Shown here one piece after another: positions 53,676 to 62,101 of a stretch of DNA of 64,000 bases. The position numbers and the translations under genes were made by a program. The DNA lies in the NCBI GenBank assembly GCA_036386835.1, contig DASVUX010000051.1:34797-98796 (forward strand), read 5' to 3'. Origin of the DNA: 2-12-FULL-35-15 sp036386835 (GTDB lineage Bacteria > Bacteroidota > Bacteroidia > 2-12-FULL-35-15). The notes below the pieces were generated by a model, which saw only the letters and a list, made by a program, of their open reading frames with translations, was not told the DNA's origin and did no database searches. Numbering within the stretch: the stretch's first letter is position 1; each line of letters starts with the position of its first letter.

Positions 53676-56285
53676 ATGGAATTAAAGTCTTATCAGAAAA
53701 AAGTAATAGAAGACCTTGCAGAATACTTCCAGTATCTGCAGAAGTATAAAAGCCCAGCAAAGGCCTTCAATAATTTCTGGCAGGAAAAATCCGGAACGGA
53801 TTCTTTATCTCTTCCCGGTGACCCCAGGTATTACCAGGATAATATAGAAAATACCGTACACTTATGCATCAAAGTACCTACTGCAGGCGGAAAAACATTT
53901 ATAGCGTGCAATGCGCTTAAAACCATTTTTAACCAGTTGCCGCCTGAGCGTCCGAAAGCAGTTGTGTGGCTGGTGCCCTGGAGCAACCTGCTTGATCAGA
54001 CAGTAAAGAACCTGTCAGACCGCGAGCATCCGTACTGCCAGAAGCTCAATTCACTTTTCAATAACAGGGTCTCAATTATAGAAAAGCAGGACCTCCTTTT
54101 TGGAACTGGCTTCAACCCTTCTACAGTTAAAGAGAACCTGACAATAATGGTTATGAATTATGCTTCGATTCGGGCCAAGAACAAGGACGACCGGAAAATT
54201 TATGATCAGAACAGCTCACTGGCCGTTTTTGCCCATGGTATTACAAAAACATCTCATGTACTTCCGGACTCAGATGAAACCTCCCTTATTAATGTCATCC
54301 GGGGCCTTAACCCGGTACTGATCGTTGACGAAAGCCACAACGCGGAGAGTCCGCTGAGTGTTGAAATGCTCCGCAACCTTAATCCTTCTTTCATTCTTGA
54401 CCTGACAGCTACACCTAAGGACAATGCAAACATCATCAGCCTTGTACCGGCAATTGAATTAAAGAAAGAACACATGGTCAAGCTTCCTGTGATCGTATTT
54501 AATCACCAGGACAAGGAAGGAGTGGTTGAAAGTGCGCTGCACCTAAGAGAAAAGCTTCAAAAGCTGGCCGATAAACAAACAGAGAACGGGGGGAAATATA
54601 TAAGGCCAATCGTTCTTTTCCAGGCACAATCCAAAACAAAAGAAGATAACACCACATTTGAAAAATTAAAAAAGCAGCTGATTGAAGTGGGGATTCCCGA
54701 ATCTGAAATCAAGATCAAAACTGCAGGTAAAGACGAATTAAAAGGACTTGACCTGATGAGCCGGGATTGTACTGTTAAGTACATCATCACGATCAACGCC
54801 CTGAAGGAAGGCTGGGATTGCCCGTTCGCTTATATATTGGCGTCATTGGCCGACAGGTCATCCGAAGTGGATGTCACCCAGATCCTGGGCCGGGTCTTAC
54901 GGCAGCCGTACGTGATGAAACATGCGGACCCTATGCTTAATTTATCTTATGTGATCACCGCATCGGCAAAGTTTAATGAAACCCTGCAAAGTATAATTAA
55001 AGGACTCAAAGAGTCGGGCTTCAGTGAAAAAGATTACCGCCAGAAGAATGAAATGCCGCTGGAGATAAGTGAGGAAACAAAGGAAAGCTTTGTACCTCAA
55101 TCCGCGCTGATTGAAATGAAATTTGACGCGCGCAGAATTACTTTCGACACTCAATCGGATCATATTCCCGCATCAGTCCAAACGATTGAAGCGCTTGCTA
55201 TTGAAGAAAACAAACAAATGGAAAAGCAGATCGCAGAACTGGGCGAAAATGACAGTACTGCAGAGATCTTCCAGGATATGGGGATTAAAATTAAAAAGTA
55301 TGAAATGCGGGAAGCTGTGGCTGAACTTGCAAGATCAATAAAACTGCCAAAGTTTATAATTGCAAGGCCGCCTCTCTTATTTAAAGAACAGGACTATGAA
55401 CTGCTGGACCGGGCTAATCTGATGGATGGCTTCAGGCTGAGCGAGCTCGATATCAAGATCGACTTTGAAAGTGTGTCATCAGATCTCTATAAGATTGATC
55501 TAGAAGAAATGAACTCGAATGAATACCGGATGAGCCCGTTCAAGATAGAAAACGAGAATGATGAATTTTACAACCGGCTGATCGAGTCAATATTAATGAA
55601 GCCACGCGAAGCCCAAATCAAAGATCTCTCCTACCAGGCGATCAGGCATCTTGGAAAAATGAATCCGATTTCCGAAACGGAGATAGAGAAATATGTTACC
55701 AGGGTCCTTGAGAACATGAATAGCGAAAGATTGAGGGATTTCGCATACAAGCGTTTCAGCTATTCGGATAAGATCAAACAACGGATCAATGAGCTGGCCG
55801 ACATCCATGCAGAAAAAAAATTCCAGGAGTGGCTGGTGATAAACAAGATCAGTGCGGTGCCGCACTGGAACTTTCCTACAGCAATAATTCCAGGGGCTAC
55901 AGCCGATGAGATAGGTAATTCCCTGTATTCACGGGAAGGAGAGATGAACGGCCTTGAAAAACAATTTGCGCTGAGCATATCGGGCTGTTCTAATATTGCT
56001 TTCTGGCATCGGAACCTGGGGAAGGGTAAAGGCTATTCTTTGAACGGATCCCGGTCAAACCATTACCCGGATTTTATAATTGTCACCAAAAAGGGTACAG
56101 TGATCCTGGCTGAAACCAAAGGATCAGACAGGGATAATCCCGACAGCATATCAAAAAGGAAGTTAGGCAAAGCCTGGTCTGAATTATCAGGGCCTGCATA
56201 TAAATACATGATGATATTTGACAAGAACCCACCGGAAGGTGCTTATTCACTGGAGAAGGCAAAAGAACTAATAATGCAGATGTAA
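53676..56285 (+). CDS. res: Type III restriction endonuclease subunit (Res)
   Basis: Translocase/endonuclease partner of Mod. 869 residues. Superfamily 2 helicase motifs: VPTAGGKTF (motif I, about 66-74), VDESH (DESH at 218-221), LTATP, and the late INALKEGWDCPFAY with QILGRVLRQP (motif VI). The C-terminal nuclease domain has the PD-(D/E)xK pattern with Asp799 (YPDFIIV) and Glu813-x-Lys815 (AETKG). All key motifs are intact, so the system looks functional. Operon with mod. Confidence 0.94.
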   Translation: MELKSYQKKVIEDLAEYFQYLQKYKSPAKAFNNFWQEKSGTDSLSLPGDPRYYQDNIENTVHLCIKVPTAGGKTFIACNALKTIFNQLPPERPKAVVWLVPWSNLLDQTVKNLSDREHPYCQKLNSLFNNRVSIIEKQDLLFGTGFNPSTVKENLTIMVMNYASIRAKNKDDRKIYDQNSSLAVFAHGITKTSHVLPDSDETSLINVIRGLNPVLIVDESHNAESPLSVEMLRNLNPSFILDLTATPKDNANIISLVPAIELKKEHMVKLPVIVFNHQDKEGVVESALHLREKLQKLADKQTENGGKYIRPIVLFQAQSKTKEDNTTFEKLKKQLIEVGIPESEIKIKTAGKDELKGLDLMSRDCTVKYIITINALKEGWDCPFAYILASLADRSSEVDVTQILGRVLRQPYVMKHADPMLNLSYVITASAKFNETLQSIIKGLKESGFSEKDYRQKNEMPLEISEETKESFVPQSALIEMKFDARRITFDTQSDHIPASVQTIEALAIEENKQMEKQIAELGENDSTAEIFQDMGIKIKKYEMREAVAELARSIKLPKFIIARPPLLFKEQDYELLDRANLMDGFRLSELDIKIDFESVSSDLYKIDLEEMNSNEYRMSPFKIENENDEFYNRLIESILMKPREAQIKDLSYQAIRHLGKMNPISETEIEKYVTRVLENMNSERLRDFAYKRFSYSDKIKQRINELADIHAEKKFQEWLVINKISAVPHWNFPTAIIPGATADEIGNSLYSREGEMNGLEKQFALSISGCSNIAFWHRNLGKGKGYSLNGSRSNHYPDFIIVTKKGTVILAETKGSDRDNPDSISKRKLGKAWSELSGPAYKYMMIFDKNPPEGAYSLEKAKELIMQM

Positions 56286-56299
56286 ATAAAAAACAATTA

Positions 56300-56380
56300 T
56301 GATAATACAACAACTAGTTGAAATGGCTAAAACGGACGACAATGCATTAATGGAACTGTTAGTATTGATCACACCCTGAT
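56300..56380 (+). CDS. Very short ORF after res, uncertain
   Basis: An ATG-initiated frame of 26 residues (IIQQLVEMAKTDDNALMELL core) starts 14 nt after the res stop, same strand, and ends just before the cas9 promoter. It could be a remnant of a longer gene or noncoding. No family recognised. Confidence 0.2.
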
Positions 56381-56398
56381 CCCCAAATAATTTGTCCA

Positions 56399-56428
56399 TT
56401 GCATAATTCAAATATTATTTTATATTTG
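56399..56428 (+). promoter_or_regulatory. Predicted cas9 promoter (TTG-N19-TATATTTG)
   Basis: TTG at 56399-56401, 19 nt, then TATATTTG at 56421-56428: both elements of the Bacteroidota promoter at the normal spacing. Transcription should begin near 56434, giving a leader of about 110 nt to the cas9 ATG at 56545. That leader is antisense to the whole tracrRNA. Confidence 0.65.
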
Positions 56429-56437
56429 GCTGGAAAG

Positions 56438-56518
56438 CAAAAAAGAAAGCGAGGATTGCTCCCCGCTTTAGATGTTTTCACAACGGAATAATCCTTATTG
56501 TGATTTGCTTCAAAATGT
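56438..56518 (-). ncRNA. tracrRNA of the type II-C system
   Basis: Minus-strand RNA of about 81 nt. Its first 21-22 nt (56497-56518) are an anti-repeat complementary to the 5' part of the CRISPR repeat (crRNA strand GTTGTGATTTGCTTTC), with one base missing, so the duplex has a small bulge. Then AAGGATTATTCC, a small nexus-like hairpin, the single-stranded GTTGTGAAAACATCT, and a 10-bp terminator hairpin (56446-56469, with one G-T pair) followed by T-rich TTTCTTTTTT. Transcription starts almost exactly at the anti-repeat, as judged from the promoter. It lies between the cas9 promoter and cas9 on the opposite strand. Confidence 0.88.
56446..56469 (-). terminator. tracrRNA terminator hairpin
   Basis: Arms 56446-56455 and 56460-56469 with loop GCAA on the minus strand, then a T-rich run down to about 56438. 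On the plus strand it has no T-run, so cas9 transcription is not expected to stop there. Confidence 0.8.
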
Positions 56519-56522
56519 AATG

Positions 56523-56551
56523 CAAATGTAAAACTATTATTGACATGACAA
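56523..56551 (-). promoter_or_regulatory. tracrRNA promoter (TTG-N18-TACATTTG), overlaps cas9 start
   Basis: On the minus strand TTG (56551-56549), 18 nt, TACATTTG (56530-56523). Both elements fit and the spacing equals that in the CRISPR repeats. The TTG is read from the second and third codons of cas9 on the other strand. The predicted start is about 56518-56516. Confidence 0.7.
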
Positions 56552-59500
56552 AAAAAATTTTAGGACTAGATTTGGGAACTAACTCTATTGGGTGGGCATT
56601 AATTGAAATTGATGAAAACGGAACTCCTATTCGCATTATTGCAATGGGATCTAGAATAATACCTTTAAACTCAGACGATAGAGATCAATTTCAAAAAGGG
56701 CAGGCTATTTCCAAAAACCAAGATAGAACAAAAACACGCACTCAAAGAAAAGGATATGATAGAAAACAATTAAAGAAGAGTGATTTAAAAAAGATCCTAA
56801 CAAAACTTAATATTTTTCCTACTGGAGAATTAATGAGATTACCAAGTCTTGATCTATGGAAGTTAAGAAGTGATGCTGCCGCTGAAAACACAGACATTAG
56901 CGCGGAACAATTAGGAAGAATATTTTATATGCTTAATCAAAAAAGAGGTTATAAGTCGGCAAGAAGTGAAGCGAATCAAGATAAGAAAGACACTGAATAT
57001 GTCACTGAAGTTAAAGGTAGATATGCTCAACTAAAAGACAAAAAACAAACTTTAGGTCAATATTTTTATGATGAATTATTGATTTCTGATCAAAACGATA
57101 AATATTTTCAGGTCAAGAAAAAAGTATATCCAAGAGAAGCTTATATAGAAGAGTTTGACGCTATCATCAAGGTACAAAAAGAAAAGCATTCTTTTCTCAC
57201 CAATGAAGTGATTGCCTCCTTAAGAAATGAAATTATTTATTATCAAAGAAAGCTCAAATCACAAAAAGGATTGGTTAGCGTTTGCGAATTTGAAGGATTC
57301 AAAACACCATATGTAGACAAAGATTCATTAAAACAAAAACTCACTTTTACTGGTCCTAAAGTCGCGCCAAAGACTTCGCCTCTATTTCAACTATGCAAGA
57401 TCTGGGAAATAGTTAATAATATTTCTATAAAAATAAAAACTCCTGAAGGTTCAAAATATAAATGGGAAGATCGAATACCTTCTTTTGAGGAGAAGAAGAA
57501 AATTGTAGATTATCTATGGAAAAATTCGAACCTCAGTTTTCCTAAACTTATTGAAATCTTAGACCTAAATAAAGAGCATGTATATGTTAACAAACAAATA
57601 TCAAAGGGTCTTCAAGGAAACATTACTTATACAGAAATACAAAAGATTATAGGTGATAGTGAACATTTACAATTTAACATTAATACTATTCCTTCTAAGC
57701 ATACTTCTATTCTAGTTGATAAAAGAACAGGAGAAATTTTAACCGAAGAAAAAAGCTTACAACTAAATCCAAATTTAGAAAAAGAACCATTATATCAAAT
57801 ATGGCATACCATCTATTCAATTAAGGATTTGGAGGAATGTAGATCTGCCTTAATCAAAAGATTTCAATTGGATAATGAAACAGCTGAAAAATTATCTAAA
57901 ATAGACTTCAACAAACAGGCTTTTAGCAATAAATCAAATAAGGCAATGCGTAAAATATTACCTTATTTGATGAACGGTTTTGATTATTCTCAATCTTGCA
58001 GGCTTGCAGGCTATAATCATTCTAATAGTCTAACTGAAAAAGAAAAAGCGAGTCGAATCACAGATGAAAGGCTAGAACTTTTATCGAAAAACAGTCTTCG
58101 TCAACCTGTCGTTGAAAAAATCCTCAATCAAATGATAAACGTGGTAAATGCTATATTAGAGAAATATGGCAAACCCGATGAAATACGTGTGGAACTTGCT
58201 CGTGAGTTAAAACAAAGTAAGGACGAACGAAATGATACCGATATACAAAATGGGCTCAACAAAAAGCTTAATGACGAAATAAGTATAAGACTTAAAGAAT
58301 TGGGATTGCCAACGACTAAACGTTATATCCAAAAATACAAATTTATATTTCCTTCACGTGATAAAAAATTAAAAGAAGCGCAGGTTTCAAACCAATGTAT
58401 ATACTGTGGCGAGTTATTTAATCTTACTGAAGCACTTAGCGGAGACGATTTTGATGTCGATCATATTGTACCAAAATCTTTGCTTTTCGATGATTCTCAA
58501 ACTAATAAAGTGTTAGTACATAGAATCTGCAACTCAAATAAGAACAATCAAACAGCATATGATTATATTTTAAAAAAAAACGGAGCAAAAGGGTTGAATA
58601 TATATCTGGATAGAGTAGACGACTGGTTTAAACGTGGAATAATTTCCTATAATAAAATGCAACGATTAAAAGTTTCCTTTGAAGAATATACTGAGCGTAA
58701 AAAGCAGAAAAAAGAAACTGAATCTGATAAGAAGTTATGGGAGAATTTTATTGATCGACAGCTAAGGGAAACTCAATACATTTCCAGAAAGTCAATAGAA
58801 ATATTGCAAAAAATCTGTAATAATGTAACGACTACTGAAGGTTCTGTAACCGCAAAACTTCGTGACCTTTGGGGGTGGGATGACGTTATAATGAATCTAC
58901 AATTGCCAAAGTACAAAGGAACAGGTCAAACAACAGTAAAAGAATGGACAAGCGACCATGGAAAACGAAAACATGAAAAAGAAGAAATTATTAACTGGGG
59001 AAAACGCGATGATCATCGGCATCACGCAATTGATGCACTAGTAATTGCTTGTACAAAACCCGGCTTTCGTCAGCGGATTAATACGCTAAACGCGAGCGAA
59101 GTAAGGGATGAAATGAATAAAAAAGTTGAAGAGGCGGCAATTGTATATAATGAAAAATTAACTTTACTTGAAAAGTATCTTGTTACACAAAAGCCTTTTT
59201 CTACTGGAGATGTGGAGAAAGAGATTGATAAAATATTGATTTCCTTTAAATCCGGGAAAAAAGTAGCTACAAAAGGTGTAAGAAAAATTAAAGTAAACGG
59301 AAAGAAAAAAATTATTCAAAAAGATATTATTGTTCCTCGAGGTGCTTTACATGAACAATTTGTTTATGGTAAAATTAAAATTCGAGATCTTAATAAACCT
59401 ATAAAATATCTTTTTGAAAACTCAGATAACATAATTCAAAATGAGATAAAACATCTAGTAAAAAACAGACTTTTTGAAAATCAAAATGATATTAGAAAAG

Positions 59501-60354
59501 CTATATCAACACTAAAGAAAAACCCGATTTATATAGATAAGCAAAAAGAAAAAATCCTCAATTCCGCTTCCTGTTTTAAGGATGAATATGTAATTAAATA
59601 CAAAATACAAGAGTTAAAAGCAAAAGATGTTCAATATATAATAGACAAAAAGATAAGGCAGATAGTAAAAGACAGATTAGATGCATTTAATGGAAAAGAA
59701 AAAGAAGCTTTTAAAGATGTGTTATGGTTTAATGAACTTAAACAAATTCCCATAATAAGTGTAAGATGCTTCACAGGCCTTTCGGCTGTCGAGGCCATTA
59801 AAAAAAATGAACAAGGTGAAAACATTGGGTTTGCAAAACCAGGAAGCAATCACCACATAGCCATTTATAAGGATTCGGAAGGTGGTACCTTTCAACATCT
59901 TTGTACTTTTTGGCATGCTGTTGAGCGAAAAACATATAAAATTCCTTATATAATCAAAGATACTGCAACACTTTGGAACGATCTATTGAATAAAAATCTC
60001 CCACAGACATTTCTTGATAAACTACCTGCTGATAAGCTGGTACTAAATTACAGTTTACAGGAAAACGAAATGTTTATTTTGAATTTATCGAAAGAGTTAT
60101 TTGACGAAGCTATAAAACGTAATGACAAAGTGCTTTTAAGCAAACATTTATATTTAGTTTGGAGTCTGTCATTTAATAAATATTGGTTTAGGCATCATTT
60201 AGAAACTAAAAATTCTGAGTTAAAGAAAATAATTGGCGCTAGAGAAAATAATCGCTTTATAGAAATTAGTAGTGTAGACAGTTTTTTAAAATTAAATCCT
60301 ATAAAAGTCAGAATAAATCATCTAGGAGAAATAACTAAAATTGGTGAGGAATGA
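56545..60354 (+). CDS. cas9: CRISPR-associated endonuclease Cas9, type II-C
   Basis: RNA-guided double-strand DNA nuclease, 1269 residues. RuvC-I LGLDLGTNSIGW with Asp9; arginine-rich bridge helix about 60-80 (DRTKTRTQRKGYDRKQLKKS); RuvC-II IRVELAREL with Glu550; HNH DVDHIVPKS with Asp639, His640 and Asn663; RuvC-III HHAIDAL with His827 and Asp830. These align with S. pyogenes Asp10, Glu762, His840, Asn863, His983 and Asp986, so both nuclease sites look intact. CxxC pairs flank the HNH (CIYCGELF). Absence of csn2 and cas4 makes the locus II-C. Coding sequence is strongly AT-rich (about 28-32% GC in sampled lines). The stop overlaps cas1 by 4 nt. Confidence 0.97.
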   Translation: MTKKILGLDLGTNSIGWALIEIDENGTPIRIIAMGSRIIPLNSDDRDQFQKGQAISKNQDRTKTRTQRKGYDRKQLKKSDLKKILTKLNIFPTGELMRLPSLDLWKLRSDAAAENTDISAEQLGRIFYMLNQKRGYKSARSEANQDKKDTEYVTEVKGRYAQLKDKKQTLGQYFYDELLISDQNDKYFQVKKKVYPREAYIEEFDAIIKVQKEKHSFLTNEVIASLRNEIIYYQRKLKSQKGLVSVCEFEGFKTPYVDKDSLKQKLTFTGPKVAPKTSPLFQLCKIWEIVNNISIKIKTPEGSKYKWEDRIPSFEEKKKIVDYLWKNSNLSFPKLIEILDLNKEHVYVNKQISKGLQGNITYTEIQKIIGDSEHLQFNINTIPSKHTSILVDKRTGEILTEEKSLQLNPNLEKEPLYQIWHTIYSIKDLEECRSALIKRFQLDNETAEKLSKIDFNKQAFSNKSNKAMRKILPYLMNGFDYSQSCRLAGYNHSNSLTEKEKASRITDERLELLSKNSLRQPVVEKILNQMINVVNAILEKYGKPDEIRVELARELKQSKDERNDTDIQNGLNKKLNDEISIRLKELGLPTTKRYIQKYKFIFPSRDKKLKEAQVSNQCIYCGELFNLTEALSGDDFDVDHIVPKSLLFDDSQTNKVLVHRICNSNKNNQTAYDYILKKNGAKGLNIYLDRVDDWFKRGIISYNKMQRLKVSFEEYTERKKQKKETESDKKLWENFIDRQLRETQYISRKSIEILQKICNNVTTTEGSVTAKLRDLWGWDDVIMNLQLPKYKGTGQTTVKEWTSDHGKRKHEKEEIINWGKRDDHRHHAIDALVIACTKPGFRQRINTLNASEVRDEMNKKVEEAAIVYNEKLTLLEKYLVTQKPFSTGDVEKEIDKILISFKSGKKVATKGVRKIKVNGKKKIIQKDIIVPRGALHEQFVYGKIKIRDLNKPIKYLFENSDNIIQNEIKHLVKNRLFENQNDIRKAISTLKKNPIYIDKQKEKILNSASCFKDEYVIKYKIQELKAKDVQYIIDKKIRQIVKDRLDAFNGKEKEAFKDVLWFNELKQIPIISVRCFTGLSAVEAIKKNEQGENIGFAKPGSNHHIAIYKDSEGGTFQHLCTFWHAVERKTYKIPYIIKDTATLWNDLLNKNLPQTFLDKLPADKLVLNYSLQENEMFILNLSKELFDEAIKRNDKVLLSKHLYLVWSLSFNKYWFRHHLETKNSELKKIIGARENNRFIEISSVDSFLKLNPIKVRINHLGEITKIGEE

Positions 60355-61310
60355 TCAAACGTACCCTCTACTTCGGCAACCCCTCCTATTTAAGTCTCGG
60401 CAACGGTCAGCTCGTTCTCAGACTACCAGAAGTAGAGAAAAATGACACACTACCCGAACATTATAAAAAAGAAGTGTCTGCCAGCATCCCGGTGGAAGAT
60501 ATAGGTATTGTCGTGCTTGATCACAAGCAGATTACCATTACACAGGCGTTAATGGAAGCGCTGTTAGAGAACAACACAGCGCTCATTACTTGTGACAGCA
60601 CCCATCACCCTACAGGCCTGATGCTCCCTCTTTGCGGAAATACGATCCAGAATGAACGTTTCCGCTCCCAGCTGGATGCTACTGAACCATTAAAAAAGCA
60701 ATTATGGGCGCAGACGATCTCACAGAAGATCCGTAACCAGGCAGATCATTTTACCGAACGTAAACTTAATAATAGTTACCTGGTGCCTTTATACAGGAAT
60801 GTTAAAAGCGGGGATTCGGATAACGCAGAAGCTACTGCAGCTGCTCATTATTGGGGAACAGTGTTCGCGAACCTGATCGCCCCTGATGGGAACCTGGCTG
60901 TTTCGGACTTTAAACGCTTTCGCGAAGGTTTGCCTCCCAACAATTATCTTAATTACGGATATGCCATTTTAAGAGCTACAATGGCCCGGAGTATTGTGGG
61001 TGCAGGGTTGCTTCCTACCCTGGGTATTTTCCATCATAACAGGTATAATGCTTATTGCCTGGCGGATGACCTGATGGAGCCATACCGGCCTTACGTTGAT
61101 AAAGTTGTCTGCAACATCATAGAGGAACATGGAATAACCGCGGACCTTCCTAAAGAGGTCAAAGCTGTTTTATTGAAGATCCCAAGCATGGATGTTATGA
61201 TCGATGGAGAAAAAAGCCCGCTGATGAATGCAACGCAAAGGACAGCTGTAAGCCTGGTAAAATGTTTTAACGGGGAACAACGGAAGCTGCTTTATCCTGA
61301 ATTCTGTTAA
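60351..61310 (+). CDS. cas1: CRISPR-associated endonuclease Cas1, type II
   Basis: Integrase of new spacers, with Cas2. 319 residues. The metal residues are visible: Glu160 in NAEATAAAHYWG, His228 in GIFHHNRYN and Glu243 in DDLMEPYRPYVD. The start overlaps the cas9 stop (ATGA), implying translational coupling. Base composition is clearly higher in GC than cas9 (37-57% in sampled lines). The stop is followed by repeats and a GIY-YIG gene, and cas2 comes only 790 nt later. Confidence 0.96.
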   Translation: MIKRTLYFGNPSYLSLGNGQLVLRLPEVEKNDTLPEHYKKEVSASIPVEDIGIVVLDHKQITITQALMEALLENNTALITCDSTHHPTGLMLPLCGNTIQNERFRSQLDATEPLKKQLWAQTISQKIRNQADHFTERKLNNSYLVPLYRNVKSGDSDNAEATAAAHYWGTVFANLIAPDGNLAVSDFKRFREGLPPNNYLNYGYAILRATMARSIVGAGLLPTLGIFHHNRYNAYCLADDLMEPYRPYVDKVVCNIIEEHGITADLPKEVKAVLLKIPSMDVMIDGEKSPLMNATQRTAVSLVKCFNGEQRKLLYPEFC

Positions 61311-61381
61311 GTTGGAATTCGGGGGTTTTCTATTCAAGCGGAATCGGGAATGTGATGGTTGTGGAGTTCCGCAGGTGTGTT

Positions 61382-61684
61382 GTCAGTTCGAGCGAGTCGA
61401 GAACGTGTGTTAGCTTAAATAAATTAATAAATCAAAAAAAAGGATAATAACTGAGTATCTGCAGAAGAGGCCCGTGTCAGTTCAAGCGGAGTCGAGAACG
61501 TGTGTAAGCTATAAATAAACTAATAAACCAAATACGTTAAACCCCGGATTACAGGGAAGGTGCGTGTCAGTTCGAGCGGAGTCGAGAACGTGTGTAAGCT
61601 ATAAATAAACTAATAAACCAAAATACGTTAATTCCGGAATTGCAGGGAAGGTGCGTGTCAGTTCGAGCGGAGTCGAGAACGTGT
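61382..61684. repeat. Four direct copies of a 28-bp repeat, about 90-bp period
   Basis: The unit starts GTCAGTTCGAGCGGAGTCGA and continues GAACGTG. Copies begin at 61382, 61476, 61566 and 61657; the first lacks one G and the second has an A for a G. Between copies the sequence is also repeated (AAGCTATAAATAAACTAATA, CCAAATACGTTAA), so the whole 90-94 bp unit is tandemly duplicated. An inverted copy lies at 62031-62058, in the tail of the GIY-YIG gene. Confidence 0.9.
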
Positions 61685-62058
61685 GTAAGCTTAAATAAAC
61701 TCAATATGGAATCAAGGTACCTGTATGTTTATATATTAAAGTGCTCCGATACCACTTATTACACAGGAGTCACTAACAACCCTGAAAGGCGTCTAATCGA
61801 ACATAATTCAGGAATGAACAAGCACAGCTATACCGCATCCCGCCTACCCGTAGAAATGATCTATTGTGAGAAGTTCACCGACTTCAGCCTGGCCATTCAA
61901 TGGGAAAACCGGATTAAAGACTGGAGTAGAAAAAAGAAAGAAGCTCTGATTGCCGGAAAATGGGATCAGTTAAAAATTGAAGCAGAATGTAAGAATGACA
62001 GCTCGTCAAAAAACGCCAAAAAGAAGCCGCGCACGTTCTCGACTCCGCTCGAACTGAC
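61657..62058 (+). mobile_element. Putative GIY-YIG element with terminal inverted repeats
   Basis: The GIY-YIG gene is enclosed by a 28-bp forward repeat copy (61657-61684) and its inverted copy (62031-62058). The distance is about 400 bp in total. This has the geometry of a small mobile or repeat-propagating unit. No target-site duplication was identified, and it is not a recognised IS. Confidence 0.5.
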
Positions 62059-62077
62059 AAACCCACAAACAGAATAG
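61706..62077 (+). CDS. Small GIY-YIG endonuclease-family protein inserted between cas1 and cas2
   Basis: 123 residues from ATG 61706. GIY-YIG domain: YLYVYILKCSDTTYYTGVTN (the GIY and YIG positions read VYI and YTG), NPERRLIEHNSG with the conserved Arg, MIYCEKFTDFSLAIQWENRI carrying the likely catalytic Glu, and KDWSRKKKEALIAG. It matches the short UPF0213-like putative endonucleases. The last coding residues RTFSTPLELT are encoded by the inverted copy of the flanking repeat. It is not a known Cas protein. The longer frame from 61640 reads through the repeat and is not credible. Confidence 0.85.
   Translation: MESRYLYVYILKCSDTTYYTGVTNNPERRLIEHNSGMNKHSYTASRLPVEMIYCEKFTDFSLAIQWENRIKDWSRKKKEALIAGKWDQLKIEAECKNDSSSKNAKKKPRTFSTPLELTNPQTE
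62031..62058 (-). repeat. Inverted copy of the 28-bp repeat
   Basis: Reads GTCAGTTCGAGCGGAGTCGA then GAACGTGC on the minus strand, matching the forward copies at 61566 and 61657 for 27 bases. It lies inside the 3' end of the GIY-YIG gene. Confidence 0.9.
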
Positions 62078-62101
62078 TAAAAACGTAAAATATCAATTGC
62101 A

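Noticed and set aside
56300..56380. Small accessory cas or anti-CRISPR gene before cas9
   Set aside because: Only 26 codons, no ribosome-binding or family evidence; listed as a low-confidence frame only.
56545..60354. Catalytically dead or shortened Cas9
   Set aside because: All RuvC and HNH key residues are present (Asp9, Glu550, His640, Asn663, His827, Asp830).
61640..61705. N-terminal extension of the GIY-YIG gene
   Set aside because: It is the translation of the 28-bp repeat; the domain begins at the ATG at 61706.
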